This document shows, one piece after another, positions 9,957 to 18,484 of a stretch of 49,582 nucleotides of DNA (position 1 is the stretch's first letter; every line of letters begins with the position of its first letter). The position numbers and the translations under genes were made by a program. The DNA is from an uncultured Pelagibacteraceae bacterium (GTDB lineage Bacteria > Pseudomonadota > Alphaproteobacteria > Pelagibacterales > Pelagibacteraceae), in assembly GCA_902619665.1 (NCBI GenBank), contig CACNFB010000007.1:1-49582 (forward strand), written 5' to 3'. The notes below the pieces were generated by a model that searched no databases, was not told the DNA's origin, and worked only from the letters and a program-made list of their open reading frames with translations.

Positions 9957-10954
9957 GAGTAATTTTTAACTAATTTTACTAAATAATCTATCATACTAGG
10001 ATCAGTATTAGGCAACACACCATGACCAAGATTAAAAATATATGGTTTGTCCCTAAATATATCTAAATATTTTTTAACATTTTTTTTAAGTTCATCCTTA
10101 CCACCAATTAAAAAATTAGGGTTTAATCCTCCTTGGACTGTTATATCTATACTTTCTGAAATCTTCTTTGGATCAACATTATAGTCTATACTAATAACAT
10201 CTGGTTTAACTAAACTAACATATTCTTTATAATCATTAATCCCTTTAGGAAAACATATGACTGGTGTTTTTTTAGACTTCACAAAATTAACTAAGTCCTT
10301 GGTGGGATTATATATATATTTGTCATAATCTTTTCTATTTAAAAGCCCAGCCCAACTGTCAAATATTTGAATGATTGTTGCTCCACTTTCGATTTGGTTA
10401 TTTATATGAATTTTAAGAAACTTTACAATAACTTCTAATAAATCCTCAATAAATTTTTTATCTTTTAGATTAAGTTCAATGTCTTCGTCTTTAGGAGATT
10501 TTTTATTTAACATATAAACAAGAATTGTCCATGGTGCTCCAACAAATCCTATTAAATCTTTATTTTTTAACTCGCCTTTATTTTTTGTTTGTTTAATAGC
10601 ATTATAAACAGGCTTTAATTTATCTATAAATTGTATTTCATTAATGTTTGATATTTTATTAAAATCTATCTCACCTAATAATGGTCCAAAATCTTTTTTA
10701 AATTTTACTGATTGTCCTAGAGCAAAAGGTACCAATAAAATATCAGAAAATATTATTGCCGCATCCATATCAAATCTTCTTAATGGTTGAACTGTAATTT
10801 CAGATGACAGATTTTCATTTAAACATAGTTTTATGAAGTCCTTATGTTTAGATCTTATTTCCCTAAATTCTGGTAAATATCTACCTGCTTGCCTCATTAG
10901 CCATATACAGTTAATGTTCAATTTTTTATTTATACAATCCTGTAAAACAGTCAT
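9953..10954 (-). CDS. hemE: Uroporphyrinogen III decarboxylase
   Basis: A 333-residue enzyme that decarboxylates the four acetate side chains of uroporphyrinogen III to give coproporphyrinogen III. The N-terminal signature WLMRQAGRYLPEFR (about 18-31) contains the substrate-binding arginines. The second family signature GFVGAPWTILVYML is about a third of the way in, and IFDSWAGLL follows. It leads the minus-strand hem operon. It is the gene flanking the replication origin in Caulobacter and Rickettsia; here, too, its start borders the 283-base gene-free stretch. Confidence 0.98.
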   Translation of the reverse strand: MTVLQDCINKKLNINCIWLMRQAGRYLPEFREIRSKHKDFIKLCLNENLSSEITVQPLRRFDMDAAIIFSDILLVPFALGQSVKFKKDFGPLLGEIDFNKISNINEIQFIDKLKPVYNAIKQTKNKGELKNKDLIGFVGAPWTILVYMLNKKSPKDEDIELNLKDKKFIEDLLEVIVKFLKIHINNQIESGATIIQIFDSWAGLLNRKDYDKYIYNPTKDLVNFVKSKKTPVICFPKGINDYKEYVSLVKPDVISIDYNVDPKKISESIDITVQGGLNPNFLIGGKDELKKNVKKYLDIFRDKPYIFNLGHGVLPNTDPSMIDYLVKLVKNYS

Positions 10955-11039
10955 AATAATAGATTAAGTAATATTTATATTATTTGTATTAGAGATGTTA
11001 ATATTGAATATTACTATTTTCTAACACTTTTATAACATC

Positions 11040-11048
11040 TTTTTCACA
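11040..11048 (+). promoter_or_regulatory. DnaA-box match TTTTTCACA
   Basis: The 9 bases fit the relaxed DnaA box TTWTNCACA. They abut the first of three ATTAA-starting 13-base repeats, an arrangement like a DnaA box bordering a DNA unwinding element. Confidence 0.55.
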
Positions 11049-11087
11049 ATTAATTTGTCTAATTAATCTTAGAAATTAAGGATGATT
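11049..11087 (+). repeat. Three tandem 13-base AT-rich units in the putative origin
   Basis: ATTAA occurs at 11049-11053, 11062-11066 and 11075-11079, so the phase is exactly 13 bases. The remaining 8 bases of each unit are not conserved (TTTGTCTA, TCTTAGAA, GGATGATT). The phase and the position next to a DnaA box suggest an unwinding element, but in such AT-rich DNA part of this could be chance. Confidence 0.45.
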
Positions 11088-11125
11088 GCAAATAATATAA
11101 TTTTATTCAAAAAAAGGTATATTGT

Positions 11126-11134
11126 TTATACACA
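11126..11134 (+). promoter_or_regulatory. DnaA-box match TTATACACA
   Basis: TTATACACA matches the stringent E. coli-type box TTATNCACA. It lies 86 bases downstream of the first box, on the same strand, within the hemE-ppsR gap. Confidence 0.65.
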
Positions 11135-11170
11135 TGTTTTATAATGTTATTAAAAAGCTTTTTTTTGATT

Positions 11171-11203
11171 TTGGACGCTAGAATTTGTAAGTTTGTTTAT
11201 AAT
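11171..11203 (+). promoter_or_regulatory. Possible promoter of the ppsR-maf-aroE-coaE-dnaQ operon
   Basis: TATAAT at 11198-11203 with an upstream TG is a good -10 candidate 35 bases before the ppsR start. The nearest -35-like hexamer TTGGAC (11171-11176) is 21 bases upstream, longer than the usual 17, so the assignment is weak. Confidence 0.35.
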
Positions 11204-11237
11204 TTAATATTAATACATAATTCTTTATTAATTATAC

Positions 11238-12062
11238 ATGAGTAATACATATGAAATTTACCTAGTCTCGGATTCAACTGGTGAGACATTGGAAAGAATA
11301 TTCTTAGCTATTAAAGCCCAATTTAAAAATTTCAATTACAAAACTCACTATTTCTCATTTACACGAACTGAAAATCAAATTTTAAAAATAATAGAAAATT
11401 CAACCCAAAATAAAAATTCTATCTTCTTGTACACAATAGTAGATAATAAACTTGCTCAATTTTTATCAACAGAATGTAGTAAAAAAAAAATCCCTTGTTT
11501 TGGTGTATTAGGAGATCTTATTTTAACTTTCTCAAAATTATTAAATCAAGAAGCAAGCCACATTCCTAGTGGACAACATGTGATGAATGATGAATATTAC
11601 AAGAAGATCGAAGCTATACAATTTACTATGAACCATGATGATGGAAATTCATTAGATGATATAGGTAAATCTGATATTATTCTATTAGGAGTTAGCAGAA
11701 CAAGTAAAACACCTACCTCAATTTATTTAGCAAATAAAGGTATGAAAATTTCTAATATACCTCTAATAAACGAACAATCAGTCCCAGAATTTTTAAAAGA
11801 GAAACCAGACTTGACTTGTGTCATAGGCTTAACAGCAGAACCAGATAGATTAGTAGATTTAAGAAAAAATAGAATGCAATCTATAAAAGAGAATGAAAAC
11901 AAAAACTATATAAACTTTGAAAAAATTAAAAACGAAATAGAAATATCAAAAAAACTTTTTCAAAAATACAACTGGCCAACTATAGATGTTACAAGAAAAT
12001 CAGTAGAAGAGACCGCAGCCTCAATACTTAAAATTCACGACATATTTAACCATAATGAATAA
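11238..12062 (+). CDS. ppsR: Pyruvate,phosphate dikinase / PEP synthase regulatory protein (DUF299)
   Basis: The protein has 274 residues and belongs to the DUF299/COG1806 family, bifunctional ADP-dependent kinase / Pi-dependent pyrophosphorylases that switch PPDK or PEP synthase off and on. It begins YLVSDSTGETLERI, the family signature, and has a P-loop-like GVSRTSKTPTSIYLANKG around residues 151-168. It is the first gene to the right of the putative origin, the position held by its homologue in Rickettsia (RP001) and Caulobacter. It overlaps maf by 8 bases. Whether the target here is PPDK or PEP synthase cannot be told, since neither is in the window. Confidence 0.95.
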   Translation: MSNTYEIYLVSDSTGETLERIFLAIKAQFKNFNYKTHYFSFTRTENQILKIIENSTQNKNSIFLYTIVDNKLAQFLSTECSKKKIPCFGVLGDLILTFSKLLNQEASHIPSGQHVMNDEYYKKIEAIQFTMNHDDGNSLDDIGKSDIILLGVSRTSKTPTSIYLANKGMKISNIPLINEQSVPEFLKEKPDLTCVIGLTAEPDRLVDLRKNRMQSIKENENKNYINFEKIKNEIEISKKLFQKYNWPTIDVTRKSVEETAASILKIHDIFNHNE

Positions 12063-12639
12063 AATAATATTAGCTTCAAAAAGCGAGGTTAGAAAAAAAA
12101 TTTTATTGGAGAATGGTATAAGCTGTAATGTTGAACCATCTAGAGTTGACGAAGACGTTATTAAGGAGTCACTTTTAAAAGAGGGCGCAACACCAGAAAT
12201 AGTATCTAAAAATCTTGCAGAATTAAAAGCCAATAAAGTAAGCAATAAAAACCCAAACGAGCTAGTTTTAGGTGCGGACAGTGTGATAGATTTAGATGGT
12301 GAAATAATCTCAAAACCAAAATCACGAAAAGAAGCTCTTAATATTTTAAAAAAAATGAGAGGCAAAAGCCATTTTTTGATTAGTTCAGTTTGTATTTCTA
12401 AGAAAGGAAATATGATATGGAATTACACTGATAAGGCAGAATTAGTTATGAAAGATTTTAATGATAGCGAGTTAAATAATTACTTATCAAAAATATCTGA
12501 CAAAAATCTTTATGCATATAATGTGTATCAAATAGAGGGCGAAGGAAAAAAGTTATTTAGTGAAATAAAAGGTGACAAAAATACCATAATGGGACTACCA
12601 ATAATAAAAATTAAAAGCTATCTACAGGAGCACGAATGA
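12055..12639 (+). CDS. maf: Maf-family nucleoside triphosphate pyrophosphatase
   Basis: The 194-residue protein carries the Maf N-terminal signature ILASKSEVRKKIL (residues 4-16), the catalytic-region VLGADSVIDLDG and SKPKSRKEAL. Maf proteins hydrolyse non-canonical or certain canonical NTPs (dTTP, UTP or m7GTP types) to the monophosphate, a house-cleaning role. The subfamily cannot be fixed by eye. It overlaps ppsR by 8 bases and aroE by 4, so translation is coupled along this operon. Confidence 0.93.
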   Translation: MNKIILASKSEVRKKILLENGISCNVEPSRVDEDVIKESLLKEGATPEIVSKNLAELKANKVSNKNPNELVLGADSVIDLDGEIISKPKSRKEALNILKKMRGKSHFLISSVCISKKGNMIWNYTDKAELVMKDFNDSELNNYLSKISDKNLYAYNVYQIEGEGKKLFSEIKGDKNTIMGLPIIKIKSYLQEHE

Positions 12640-13418
12640 AAAAATTTTTCGTAATAGGTAATCCTATAAGTCATTCTCTTTCTCCTGAGCTACATAATTT
12701 TTGGATCAAAAAAAATAAAATTAATGCGTATTATGACAAAATTAAACTAGAGGAATCAGAATTGAAAGATTTTATCAATAAGTTAAGAAATGAGGAGATA
12801 CACGGAATAAATGTGACTGTTCCTTTTAAAAACAAGGTTACAAAATATTTAGATAAACTTAGTTTAGAAGTTGAAAAAACCGATTCTGTTAATACTATTT
12901 ATAAAAATGGAGATGATATAATTGGGCATAATACAGATGTTGCTGGGTTCGAACTAGGTTTAAGACACTCAAAAATTAATGTTTTACATAAATCAATTTT
13001 AATTTTGGGAGCAGGCGGGGTTGTCCCTTCAATTATTTATTCTTTATTAAGCATGGGATGTAAAAAAATATTTTTATCAAACAGAACTATTGAGAAAGCT
13101 GAAAACATTAAAAAGAAATTTAATGAAGTCGAAGTATTGAATTGGGGAAAAATACCTGATTTTGATATAGTAATAAATGCTACAAGTGTCGGTTTAAAAG
13201 ATGATAGTTTAGATTTAGATCTTAAGGCAAAGGATAAAATTTTCTATGACATTATTTACAATCCAAAAGAGACCCAATTTTTAAAGAAAGCTAGGAAAAA
13301 TGGCAACAGAATTGAAAATGGTATGTTTATGTTTATTTATCAGGCCAATCAGTCGTTTTCAATATGGAACAATGTAATTCCTAAAATTGACGAGGAAGTT
13401 TTAAATATATTGGGATGA
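12636..13418 (+). CDS. aroE: Shikimate dehydrogenase
   Basis: A 260-residue NADP-dependent enzyme reducing 3-dehydroshikimate to shikimate in aromatic amino acid synthesis. The substrate domain has GNPISHSLSPELHN at the N-terminus and NVTVPFKNKV near residue 60, containing the catalytic lysine. DVAGFELGL follows, and the Rossmann domain has LILGAGGVVPSI (about 122-133) and NRTIEKA. The length is typical. It overlaps maf and coaE by 4 bases each. Confidence 0.96.
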   Translation: MKKFFVIGNPISHSLSPELHNFWIKKNKINAYYDKIKLEESELKDFINKLRNEEIHGINVTVPFKNKVTKYLDKLSLEVEKTDSVNTIYKNGDDIIGHNTDVAGFELGLRHSKINVLHKSILILGAGGVVPSIIYSLLSMGCKKIFLSNRTIEKAENIKKKFNEVEVLNWGKIPDFDIVINATSVGLKDDSLDLDLKAKDKIFYDIIYNPKETQFLKKARKNGNRIENGMFMFIYQANQSFSIWNNVIPKIDEEVLNILG

Positions 13419-14002
13419 TCAAAATTAGTTTAGTAGGAGATATTGGTTCGGGCAAAACGTATATTTCAAAACTATTTAAAGCACCTTGTTTTTTTGCAGA
13501 TGCAGAGGTCAAAAGACTATATAAAAGTAACATACAGTGCTTTAACAAATTAAAAAAAAAATTTCCTCAGTTTATAAAGACCTTTCCAATTAAAAAACTT
13601 GAGTTATCAAACACAATTAAAGATAAATCTTCCAATCTAAAAAGTATAGGTTTTATAGTTCATCCCTTTATTAGAAAAAAACTAAATATGTTTTTAAAAA
13701 AAAATAGAAAAAAGAAAATTGTTGTTTTAGACATACCTTTATATTTAGAAAATAAAATGTATAAAAGAAAAGATGTTATTATATTCCTAAAAACTAAAAA
13801 AAAAGATGTTGATAAAAAGTTAAAAGAGAGAAAAAACTTTAATCAAAAACTAATAAATATTCTTAGAAAATCCCAACTTACATTGAAACAAAAAAAAAAT
13901 AAATCAAACTATGTTTTGGTGAATAATTATAATAGTGCTATTATGAAAAGGAAAGTTAAATTACTTAAAGCAAAGATATTAAATGATAGAAGTAGTACTT
14001 GA
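13415..14002 (+). CDS. coaE: Dephospho-CoA kinase, divergent
   Basis: A 195-residue P-loop kinase that phosphorylates dephospho-CoA in the last step of CoA synthesis. The P-loop is VGDIGSGKTYISKLF (residues 7-21; the usual form is GGIGSGKS). An FFADAEVKRLY segment corresponds to the family's xDAD motif with the second Asp replaced by Glu, and VVLDIPLYLENKMY matches the VLDIPLLFE block. The C-terminal half is very lysine-rich. The call rests on these motifs together with the maf-aroE-coaE-dnaQ order common in alphaproteobacteria. It overlaps dnaQ by 20 bases. Confidence 0.88.
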   Translation: MIKISLVGDIGSGKTYISKLFKAPCFFADAEVKRLYKSNIQCFNKLKKKFPQFIKTFPIKKLELSNTIKDKSSNLKSIGFIVHPFIRKKLNMFLKKNRKKKIVVLDIPLYLENKMYKRKDVIIFLKTKKKDVDKKLKERKNFNQKLINILRKSQLTLKQKKNKSNYVLVNNYNSAIMKRKVKLLKAKILNDRSST

Positions 14003-14642
14003 TACAGAAACAACAGGTTTGTCAGTTGCTAAAGGTCATCGTATTGTTGAAATTGGCTGCATCGAATTAAAAAATCAAATGCCAACTAATAAAACTTTTC
14101 ATTGCTATTTAAATCCACAAAGAAAAGTATCTGAAGATGCTATTAAAGTTCATGGTTACACGGATGAATTTCTAGCAGATAAAAAGAAATTTTCTGATGT
14201 TGTCGACGATTTTCTACAATTTATACATAATAAAAAATTAGTAATACATAATGCAGAATTTGATATTTCACACATTAATAATGAACTTAAATTAATAGGC
14301 AAATCCACAATATCTAAAGATAATGTTATTGATACATTAGACATTGCAAGAGAAAAATTTCCTGGATCTTCAATAAGCTTAGACGCATTATGTAAAAGGT
14401 TCAGGATAGATAACTCCAGAAGAAAATTTCATACAGCATTAATTGACTGTGAACTTTTATCTAAGGTTTATATTAATTTAATTGATCAAAAAGAGCCTAG
14501 ATTAAATTTTAATACAGAAGAAATTATTAATACAAATACTTCTAATAAAGTAGAATACTGTAAAAAAATAATTCAACCAACAGAAGATGAATTAGAAAAT
14601 TACAAAGTATTTATGAAAAAATCTTTAAAAAAAATTGTTTAA
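13983..14642 (+). CDS. dnaQ: DNA polymerase III epsilon subunit (3'-5' proofreading exonuclease)
   Basis: A 219-residue DEDDh exonuclease. ExoI is VLDTETTGL with Asp7 and Glu9, ExoII is HNAEFDISHINNEL, and ExoIII is FHTALIDCEL with the catalytic His. Epsilon proofreads for the replicative polymerase. The C-terminal tail (from about residue 180) would hold the alpha-binding segment and is divergent. The start overlaps coaE by 20 bases; no better in-frame start lies further down before the exonuclease motif. The stop overlaps the convergent secB stop by 4 bases. Confidence 0.95.
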   Translation: MIEVVLDTETTGLSVAKGHRIVEIGCIELKNQMPTNKTFHCYLNPQRKVSEDAIKVHGYTDEFLADKKKFSDVVDDFLQFIHNKKLVIHNAEFDISHINNELKLIGKSTISKDNVIDTLDIAREKFPGSSISLDALCKRFRIDNSRRKFHTALIDCELLSKVYINLIDQKEPRLNFNTEEIINTNTSNKVEYCKKIIQPTEDELENYKVFMKKSLKKIV

Positions 14643-15061
14643 TTACCCCTATTTTTATAAAGCTCGTTAAAGTCTACTTTGCTCTCAAACTTCACATTTG
14701 GGTAACCAGAATATTCAAGTAAGTTTAATAAAGTTTTTTCAATTTTAGGATAAACTTCTGTAGGAACTTCTTTTAAAAAAATAGGCTCTAAAATTTCTTT
14801 AGTATTTACATCTTCATCAATTTTGACAATTACAGCATAAATCATCTCAAAATAGCTATTTTTTTTACTCTCATCTGTCTCCTTAAACTTTGTTGTTATT
14901 GAAACTTCTGCCATCTTATTTTTTAAAGGTTTAGTGTTTATATCAATAAATAATTTAAACTTTGAAATATTTTCTTTGGTGTATATATAACTTTCAACGT
15001 CTTTAGTTTCTGCTGATATATCTTTTATAAATTCTCCTAAAATTTTATATTTTTTTTCCAT
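14639..15061 (-). CDS. secB: Protein-export chaperone SecB
   Basis: A small 140-residue acidic protein with the SecB fold signatures: FIKDISAE near residues 12-19, the FKLFIDINTK / MAEVSITTKFKE strands, YFEMIYAVIVKI, and a C-terminal EYSGYPNVKFESKVDFNELY that replaces the usual GFPPLxLxPIDF. SecB keeps presecretory proteins unfolded and hands them to SecA. In alphaproteobacteria secB sits opposite dnaQ and next to fxsA, exactly as here. It abuts fxsA with a shared base. Confidence 0.9.
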   Translation of the reverse strand: MEKKYKILGEFIKDISAETKDVESYIYTKENISKFKLFIDINTKPLKNKMAEVSITTKFKETDESKKNSYFEMIYAVIVKIDEDVNTKEILEPIFLKEVPTEVYPKIEKTLLNLLEYSGYPNVKFESKVDFNELYKNRGN

Positions 15062-15465
15062 TATTTATCTTTATCCTCATATTCACCTTCTATCAAATCA
15101 TCTTTAACTTTTTCTTTTTTGTACTTTTTACCTAAATATTTAAATATTAAACTTCTAGTTATTGGAAGAATTAAAAGAAAACCAATTACGTCTGTAGCAA
15201 ATCCTGGAATGATCAAAAGCAAAGCTGCGATAGCCAAAGCAGCACCAGACATCATTTCATAAACAGGTATTTGGTTTCTGTAAAGTTGTGTAACTCCTGA
15301 TTTTAAAGTGGTCAAACCCTGCAATCTGACAAAGTATATGCCAATAACAGCGGTCAAAAGAATTATCAGGATAGTGTTAAAAGCTCCTATTTGAGCACCA
15401 ATTTGAATGAAAAGGTATATTTCAACAAGAGGAATAAATAAAATAATTAATAAAAGTGTGTTCAT
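15061..15465 (-). CDS. fxsA: FxsA family inner-membrane protein
   Basis: A 134-residue protein with an N-terminal segment LLIILFIPLVEIYLFIQIG followed by further hydrophobic helices (NTILIILLTAVIGIYFVRLQG and ALAIAALLLIIPGFATDVIGF) and a charged C-terminal tail. GAQIGAFNT and IPGFATDVIG are FxsA (cytoplasmic membrane protein FsxA/FxsA) family features. The E. coli homologue relieves F-plasmid exclusion of phage T7; the general role is unknown. It lies upstream of secB in one transcript and is divergent from the timA-like gene across 58 bases. Confidence 0.92.
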   Translation of the reverse strand: MNTLLLIILFIPLVEIYLFIQIGAQIGAFNTILIILLTAVIGIYFVRLQGLTTLKSGVTQLYRNQIPVYEMMSGAALAIAALLLIIPGFATDVIGFLLILPITRSLIFKYLGKKYKKEKVKDDLIEGEYEDKDK

Positions 15466-15523
15466 TTGTCATTAATCTAATTTGCTAGTTGAAATTAAGC
15501 AATAGAGTAAATATTATATAATT

Positions 15524-16111
15524 ATGAGTTATAGCTTTGAATATATTGACATAATACTTTTAGCCATGATTGCAGGTTTCATATTTTTGAGACTAAGGGG
15601 TATTCTAGGTAAAAAATCTGGCTTTGAAGAGGATATTACCCAAAGTTTTCCACATGAATTCCCAAATGTAAATCCAGTCAAAAAAACAAACTTTGACGTC
15701 TTTGATGATAAAGCCAAAACAGAATTTTTATCAGGCGCAAAGATTGCGTATGAGAATATTATAACTGACTTTTCAAAAGGAAATTTAAAGGGTATTAAAA
15801 ATCTTTTAGAAAAGAATGTTTTCAAACAATTTGAGGCAGCAATTAACGAAAGAGAAAAACAAGGCAATATATCTGAAACAACTTTTATAGGAATAAATTC
15901 AGCAGAGATTAAAAATCATGAGAGAAATGGAAATTTTCTTGAAGTCACTGTAGATTTCGTGAGTGAAATCATCTCATGTGTTAAAGATAAAAATTCTAAA
16001 GTAATAGCCGGGGATCCAGAAAAAGTAAAAAAAGTTTATGATACCTGGAAATTTTCTAAAAACGTGAAATCAAATGATCCAAATTGGGCTTTGATTGAGA
16101 CCAACATTTAA
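15524..16111 (+). CDS. Tim44-like domain membrane-anchored protein (TimA type)
   Basis: This 195-residue protein has one N-terminal helix (IDIILLAMIAGFIFLRLRG, about 8-26), a linker, and a C-terminal Tim44-like domain (about 70-193) with FLSGAKIAYENIITDFSKGN and VYDTWKFSKNVKSNDPNWALIET. The WxFxRxxxSxDPNWxL ending is typical of bacterial Tim44-like (TimA) proteins. The function in bacteria is poorly known; a role in membrane biogenesis has been proposed. The order fxsA(-) / timA(+) / smr matches Caulobacter, except that the intervening mltA gene of that order is absent. Confidence 0.9.
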   Translation: MSYSFEYIDIILLAMIAGFIFLRLRGILGKKSGFEEDITQSFPHEFPNVNPVKKTNFDVFDDKAKTEFLSGAKIAYENIITDFSKGNLKGIKNLLEKNVFKQFEAAINEREKQGNISETTFIGINSAEIKNHERNGNFLEVTVDFVSEIISCVKDKNSKVIAGDPEKVKKVYDTWKFSKNVKSNDPNWALIETNI

Positions 16112-16525
16112 TTGAATAAAAAGTTATCTAAAAAAGATCTAAAGGTTTGGAAAGATTTTATAGAAGGAAAAGAGAAAATTTACAACAAAGATAATATTGA
16201 TAAAGATTCTCAATATAAAAAAAAAGAGTCAACAATAGATCTTCATGGTTTTTCTTTAGACCAAGCAAATAATAAAATTGAAAAATTTATAACGGCTTGC
16301 TTTGAAAAAAAAATTGAAAAATTGAATATAATTACTGGAAAAGGACTAAGATCTAAAGTCGAGCAGAATCCCTACCAATCAAAAGATTTGGGTATTTTAA
16401 AATATTCGGTTCCTGAATTTATTAAATCTAATTCAGAATTAATGAGAATTATAAAAAAAATTGAGGATAATACTGATAATAAAAATTCAGGTTTCTTTAC
16501 TTTATTTCTCAAAATTAAAGAATAA
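16112..16525 (+). CDS. Smr domain protein
   Basis: This is a 137-residue protein with a TTG start directly after the timA-like stop. The N-terminal [13 protein letters not shown] resembles the start of alphaproteobacterial Smr/DUF proteins. The Smr domain carries the [12 protein letters not shown] motif (near residues 42-53), the [12 protein letters not shown] loop and a C-terminal [11 protein letters not shown]. Smr domains are DNA or RNA endonuclease-like; the substrate here is unknown. It converges with hslU and overlaps its end by 11 bases. I found no better start: the first ATG in frame lies within the C-terminal third. Confidence 0.88.
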   Translation: MNKKLSKKDLKVWKDFIEGKEKIYNKDNIDKDSQYKKKESTIDLHGFSLDQANNKIEKFITACFEKKIEKLNIITGKGLRSKVEQNPYQSKDLGILKYSVPEFIKSNSELMRIIKKIEDNTDNKNSGFFTLFLKIKE

Positions 16526-17879
16526 ACTTTGACAAATCATTATCTTTAACTAGCTGCCCGAGATTTTTTTTAACGTACTCAGAATCTATGATAATTTTTT
16601 CTCCAGATCTGTCAGTTGCTGTGAAACTAATTTCATCAAGAATTCTCTCGATTATTGTATGAAGTCTTCTTGCACCAATATTTTCTACAGATGAGTTAAC
16701 CTCTGTTGCAAGATTAGCAATGGTCTCAATACCATCCTCAGAAAATTCTAGGTCAACATTTTCCGTTTTAAGCAATGCTTGGTATTGTTTGATTAAACTA
16801 TTATCTGGTTCTTTTAAAATTCTTTTAAAATCCTCACTTGTGAGCGCATCTAATTCTACTCTAATTGGCAATCTACCTTGAAGTTCAGGCAATAAGTCCG
16901 ATGGCTTTGCTAATTGAAAGGCTCCAGATGCAATAAATAAAATGTGATCAGTTTTAACAGGTCCATATTTTGTGCTAACTGTTGTGCCCTCAATTAATGG
17001 AAGCAAGTCCCTTTGAACACCTTCTCTTGATACATCTCCGCCAACCCTGTCTGTCCTTCCTGAAATTTTGTCGATTTCATCTAAAAATACTATACCATTA
17101 TTTTCAGTTACATTTTTTGCTGATTTTATAATTTTGTCTTGCTCGATTAGTTTGTCTGCTTCTTCATTAAGTAATATTTCATGAGATTCTTTAACAGTCA
17201 TTTTTTTCTTTTTTGTTTTACCTCCCATAGATTTGCCTAACATGTCGCCAATATTTATCATTCCAATATTCGCACCAGGCATGCCTGGAATTTCAAAGCT
17301 GGGCATGTTACTAGACTCATTAGTAGCTATTTCTATTTCGTTATCATCTAAGTCACCATCTCTTAGTCTTTTTCTGAAACTCTCTCTTGTTGCAACAGAT
17401 GCTTTATTTCCGACTAAGGCATCCAATACTCTCTCTTCAGCTAATTTTTGAGCTTTTGCATGTACTTCTCTTCTTTTTTTAACCTTTTCCATAGCAATAG
17501 CTATTTCAAGCAGGTCTCTTATAATTTGTTCAACGTCTCTTCCAACATAACCAACTTCAGTAAATCTTGTAGCTTCAACTTTTACAAAAGGAGCTTCTGC
17601 TAATTTTGATAATCTTCTAGATATTTCTGTTTTACCAACTCCAGTTGGGCCAATCATTAAAATATTTTTAGGAAGCACCTCGTCCCGCATATCACCTGTC
17701 AAAGCTTGTCTTCTCCATCTGTTTCTTAAAGCAATAGCTACTGCCCTTTTAGCTTTATTTTGACCAACAACGTATCTATCTAACTCAGAAACAATTTCTC
17801 TTGGAGATAATGAGTCAATATGATTTTGTTTTTTTTCCTCAGTTTTCTTTGGGAAAGTTTTTACGTTAGATTTTTCCAT
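16515..17879 (-). CDS. hslU: ATP-dependent protease ATPase subunit HslU
   Basis: A 454-residue AAA+ unfoldase. Signatures are [20 protein letters not shown] near residues 25-43, Walker A GPTGVGKT at 77-84, the pore motif GYVGRDV ([12 protein letters not shown]), the variable I-domain in the middle, Walker [12 protein letters not shown], and a C-terminus ending FIL that inserts into HslV. It partners with HslV encoded immediately upstream; the genes overlap by one base. The complex degrades regulatory and misfolded proteins. Confidence 0.98.
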   Translation of the reverse strand: MEKSNVKTFPKKTEEKKQNHIDSLSPREIVSELDRYVVGQNKAKRAVAIALRNRWRRQALTGDMRDEVLPKNILMIGPTGVGKTEISRRLSKLAEAPFVKVEATRFTEVGYVGRDVEQIIRDLLEIAIAMEKVKKRREVHAKAQKLAEERVLDALVGNKASVATRESFRKRLRDGDLDDNEIEIATNESSNMPSFEIPGMPGANIGMINIGDMLGKSMGGKTKKKKMTVKESHEILLNEEADKLIEQDKIIKSAKNVTENNGIVFLDEIDKISGRTDRVGGDVSREGVQRDLLPLIEGTTVSTKYGPVKTDHILFIASGAFQLAKPSDLLPELQGRLPIRVELDALTSEDFKRILKEPDNSLIKQYQALLKTENVDLEFSEDGIETIANLATEVNSSVENIGARRLHTIIERILDEISFTATDRSGEKIIIDSEYVKKNLGQLVKDNDLSKFIL

Positions 17880-18394
17880 TAAATTTTTTCAACTTTTATA
17901 TTATGATTTGTAAACACACAGATATCAGCTGCAACTTGTATAGCTTTTTTTGCTACTTCTTCAGCTTTTAATTCAGTATCCATTAATACTTTTGCAGCAG
18001 CTAATGCATAATTTCCTCCTGAACCAATTCCAATAACATCTCCTTCAGGCTCCAAGACGTCTCCAGTTCCTGAAATAATAAAACTTTTTTCTTTATCACC
18101 AATTGCCATAAGAGCTTCTAACCTTCTTAAGTATTTATCTGTTCTCCAATCTTTAGCTAATTCAACAGCAGCTCTTGTTAAATTTCCTGCATGTTTTTCA
18201 AGTTTAGCTTCTAATCTCTCAAATAAAGTTAATGCATCGGCTGTGGATCCAGCAAATCCAGCAATCACATTTCTTTTCTCAATTTTACGAACTTTGTTAG
18301 CATTACTTTTTATCACTGTATTTCCCATACTCACTTGACCGTCGCTTGCCACAACTACGTCATTATTTTTTCTTACCAGTACTATCGTTGTCAT
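17879..18394 (-). CDS. hslV: ATP-dependent protease peptidase subunit HslV
   Basis: The 171-residue protein begins [25 protein letters not shown]. Removal of Met would expose the catalytic N-terminal Thr2, and [11 protein letters not shown] holds the conserved active-site Asp. [13 protein letters not shown] and the C-terminal region also match the proteasome-beta-like HslV family. It is cotranscribed with hslU. The 90-base gap to hisB must contain the divergent promoters of both operons. Confidence 0.98.
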   Translation of the reverse strand: MTTIVLVRKNNDVVVASDGQVSMGNTVIKSNANKVRKIEKRNVIAGFAGSTADALTLFERLEAKLEKHAGNLTRAAVELAKDWRTDKYLRRLEALMAIGDKEKSFIISGTGDVLEPEGDVIGIGSGGNYALAAAKVLMDTELKAEEVAKKAIQVAADICVFTNHNIKVEKI

Positions 18395-18484
18395 TTCAGT
18401 TAAATGGATACTAATTTTAAATGTTCAAGTGCTAAATTAACTGTTATTGATATCAATAGATAATGCATATATATCTAACTAAAT

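Larger units (their letters stand above)
10955..11237. other. oriC: Putative chromosomal replication origin (oriC), hemE-ppsR intergenic region
   Basis: This is the longest stretch without a gene in the window and is extremely AT-rich. It contains TTTTTCACA at 11040-11048 and TTATACACA at 11126-11134, both of which match the relaxed DnaA box TTWTNCACA on the plus strand. Directly after the first box are three tandem 13-base units each starting ATTAA (11049, 11062, 11075), resembling an unwinding-element array. A perfect inverted repeat TAATATT-G-AATATTA lies at 10999-11013. Flanking genes diverge. The hemE/ori/ppsR order is that of Caulobacter Cori and Rickettsia. It must also hold the promoters of hemE and ppsR. 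The origin function is inference. Confidence 0.8.

Noticed and set aside
11049-11079. CtrA-type sites (TTAA-N7-TTAA) in the origin
   Set aside because: The TTAA elements are separated by 9 bases, not 7, so they do not match the CtrA consensus.
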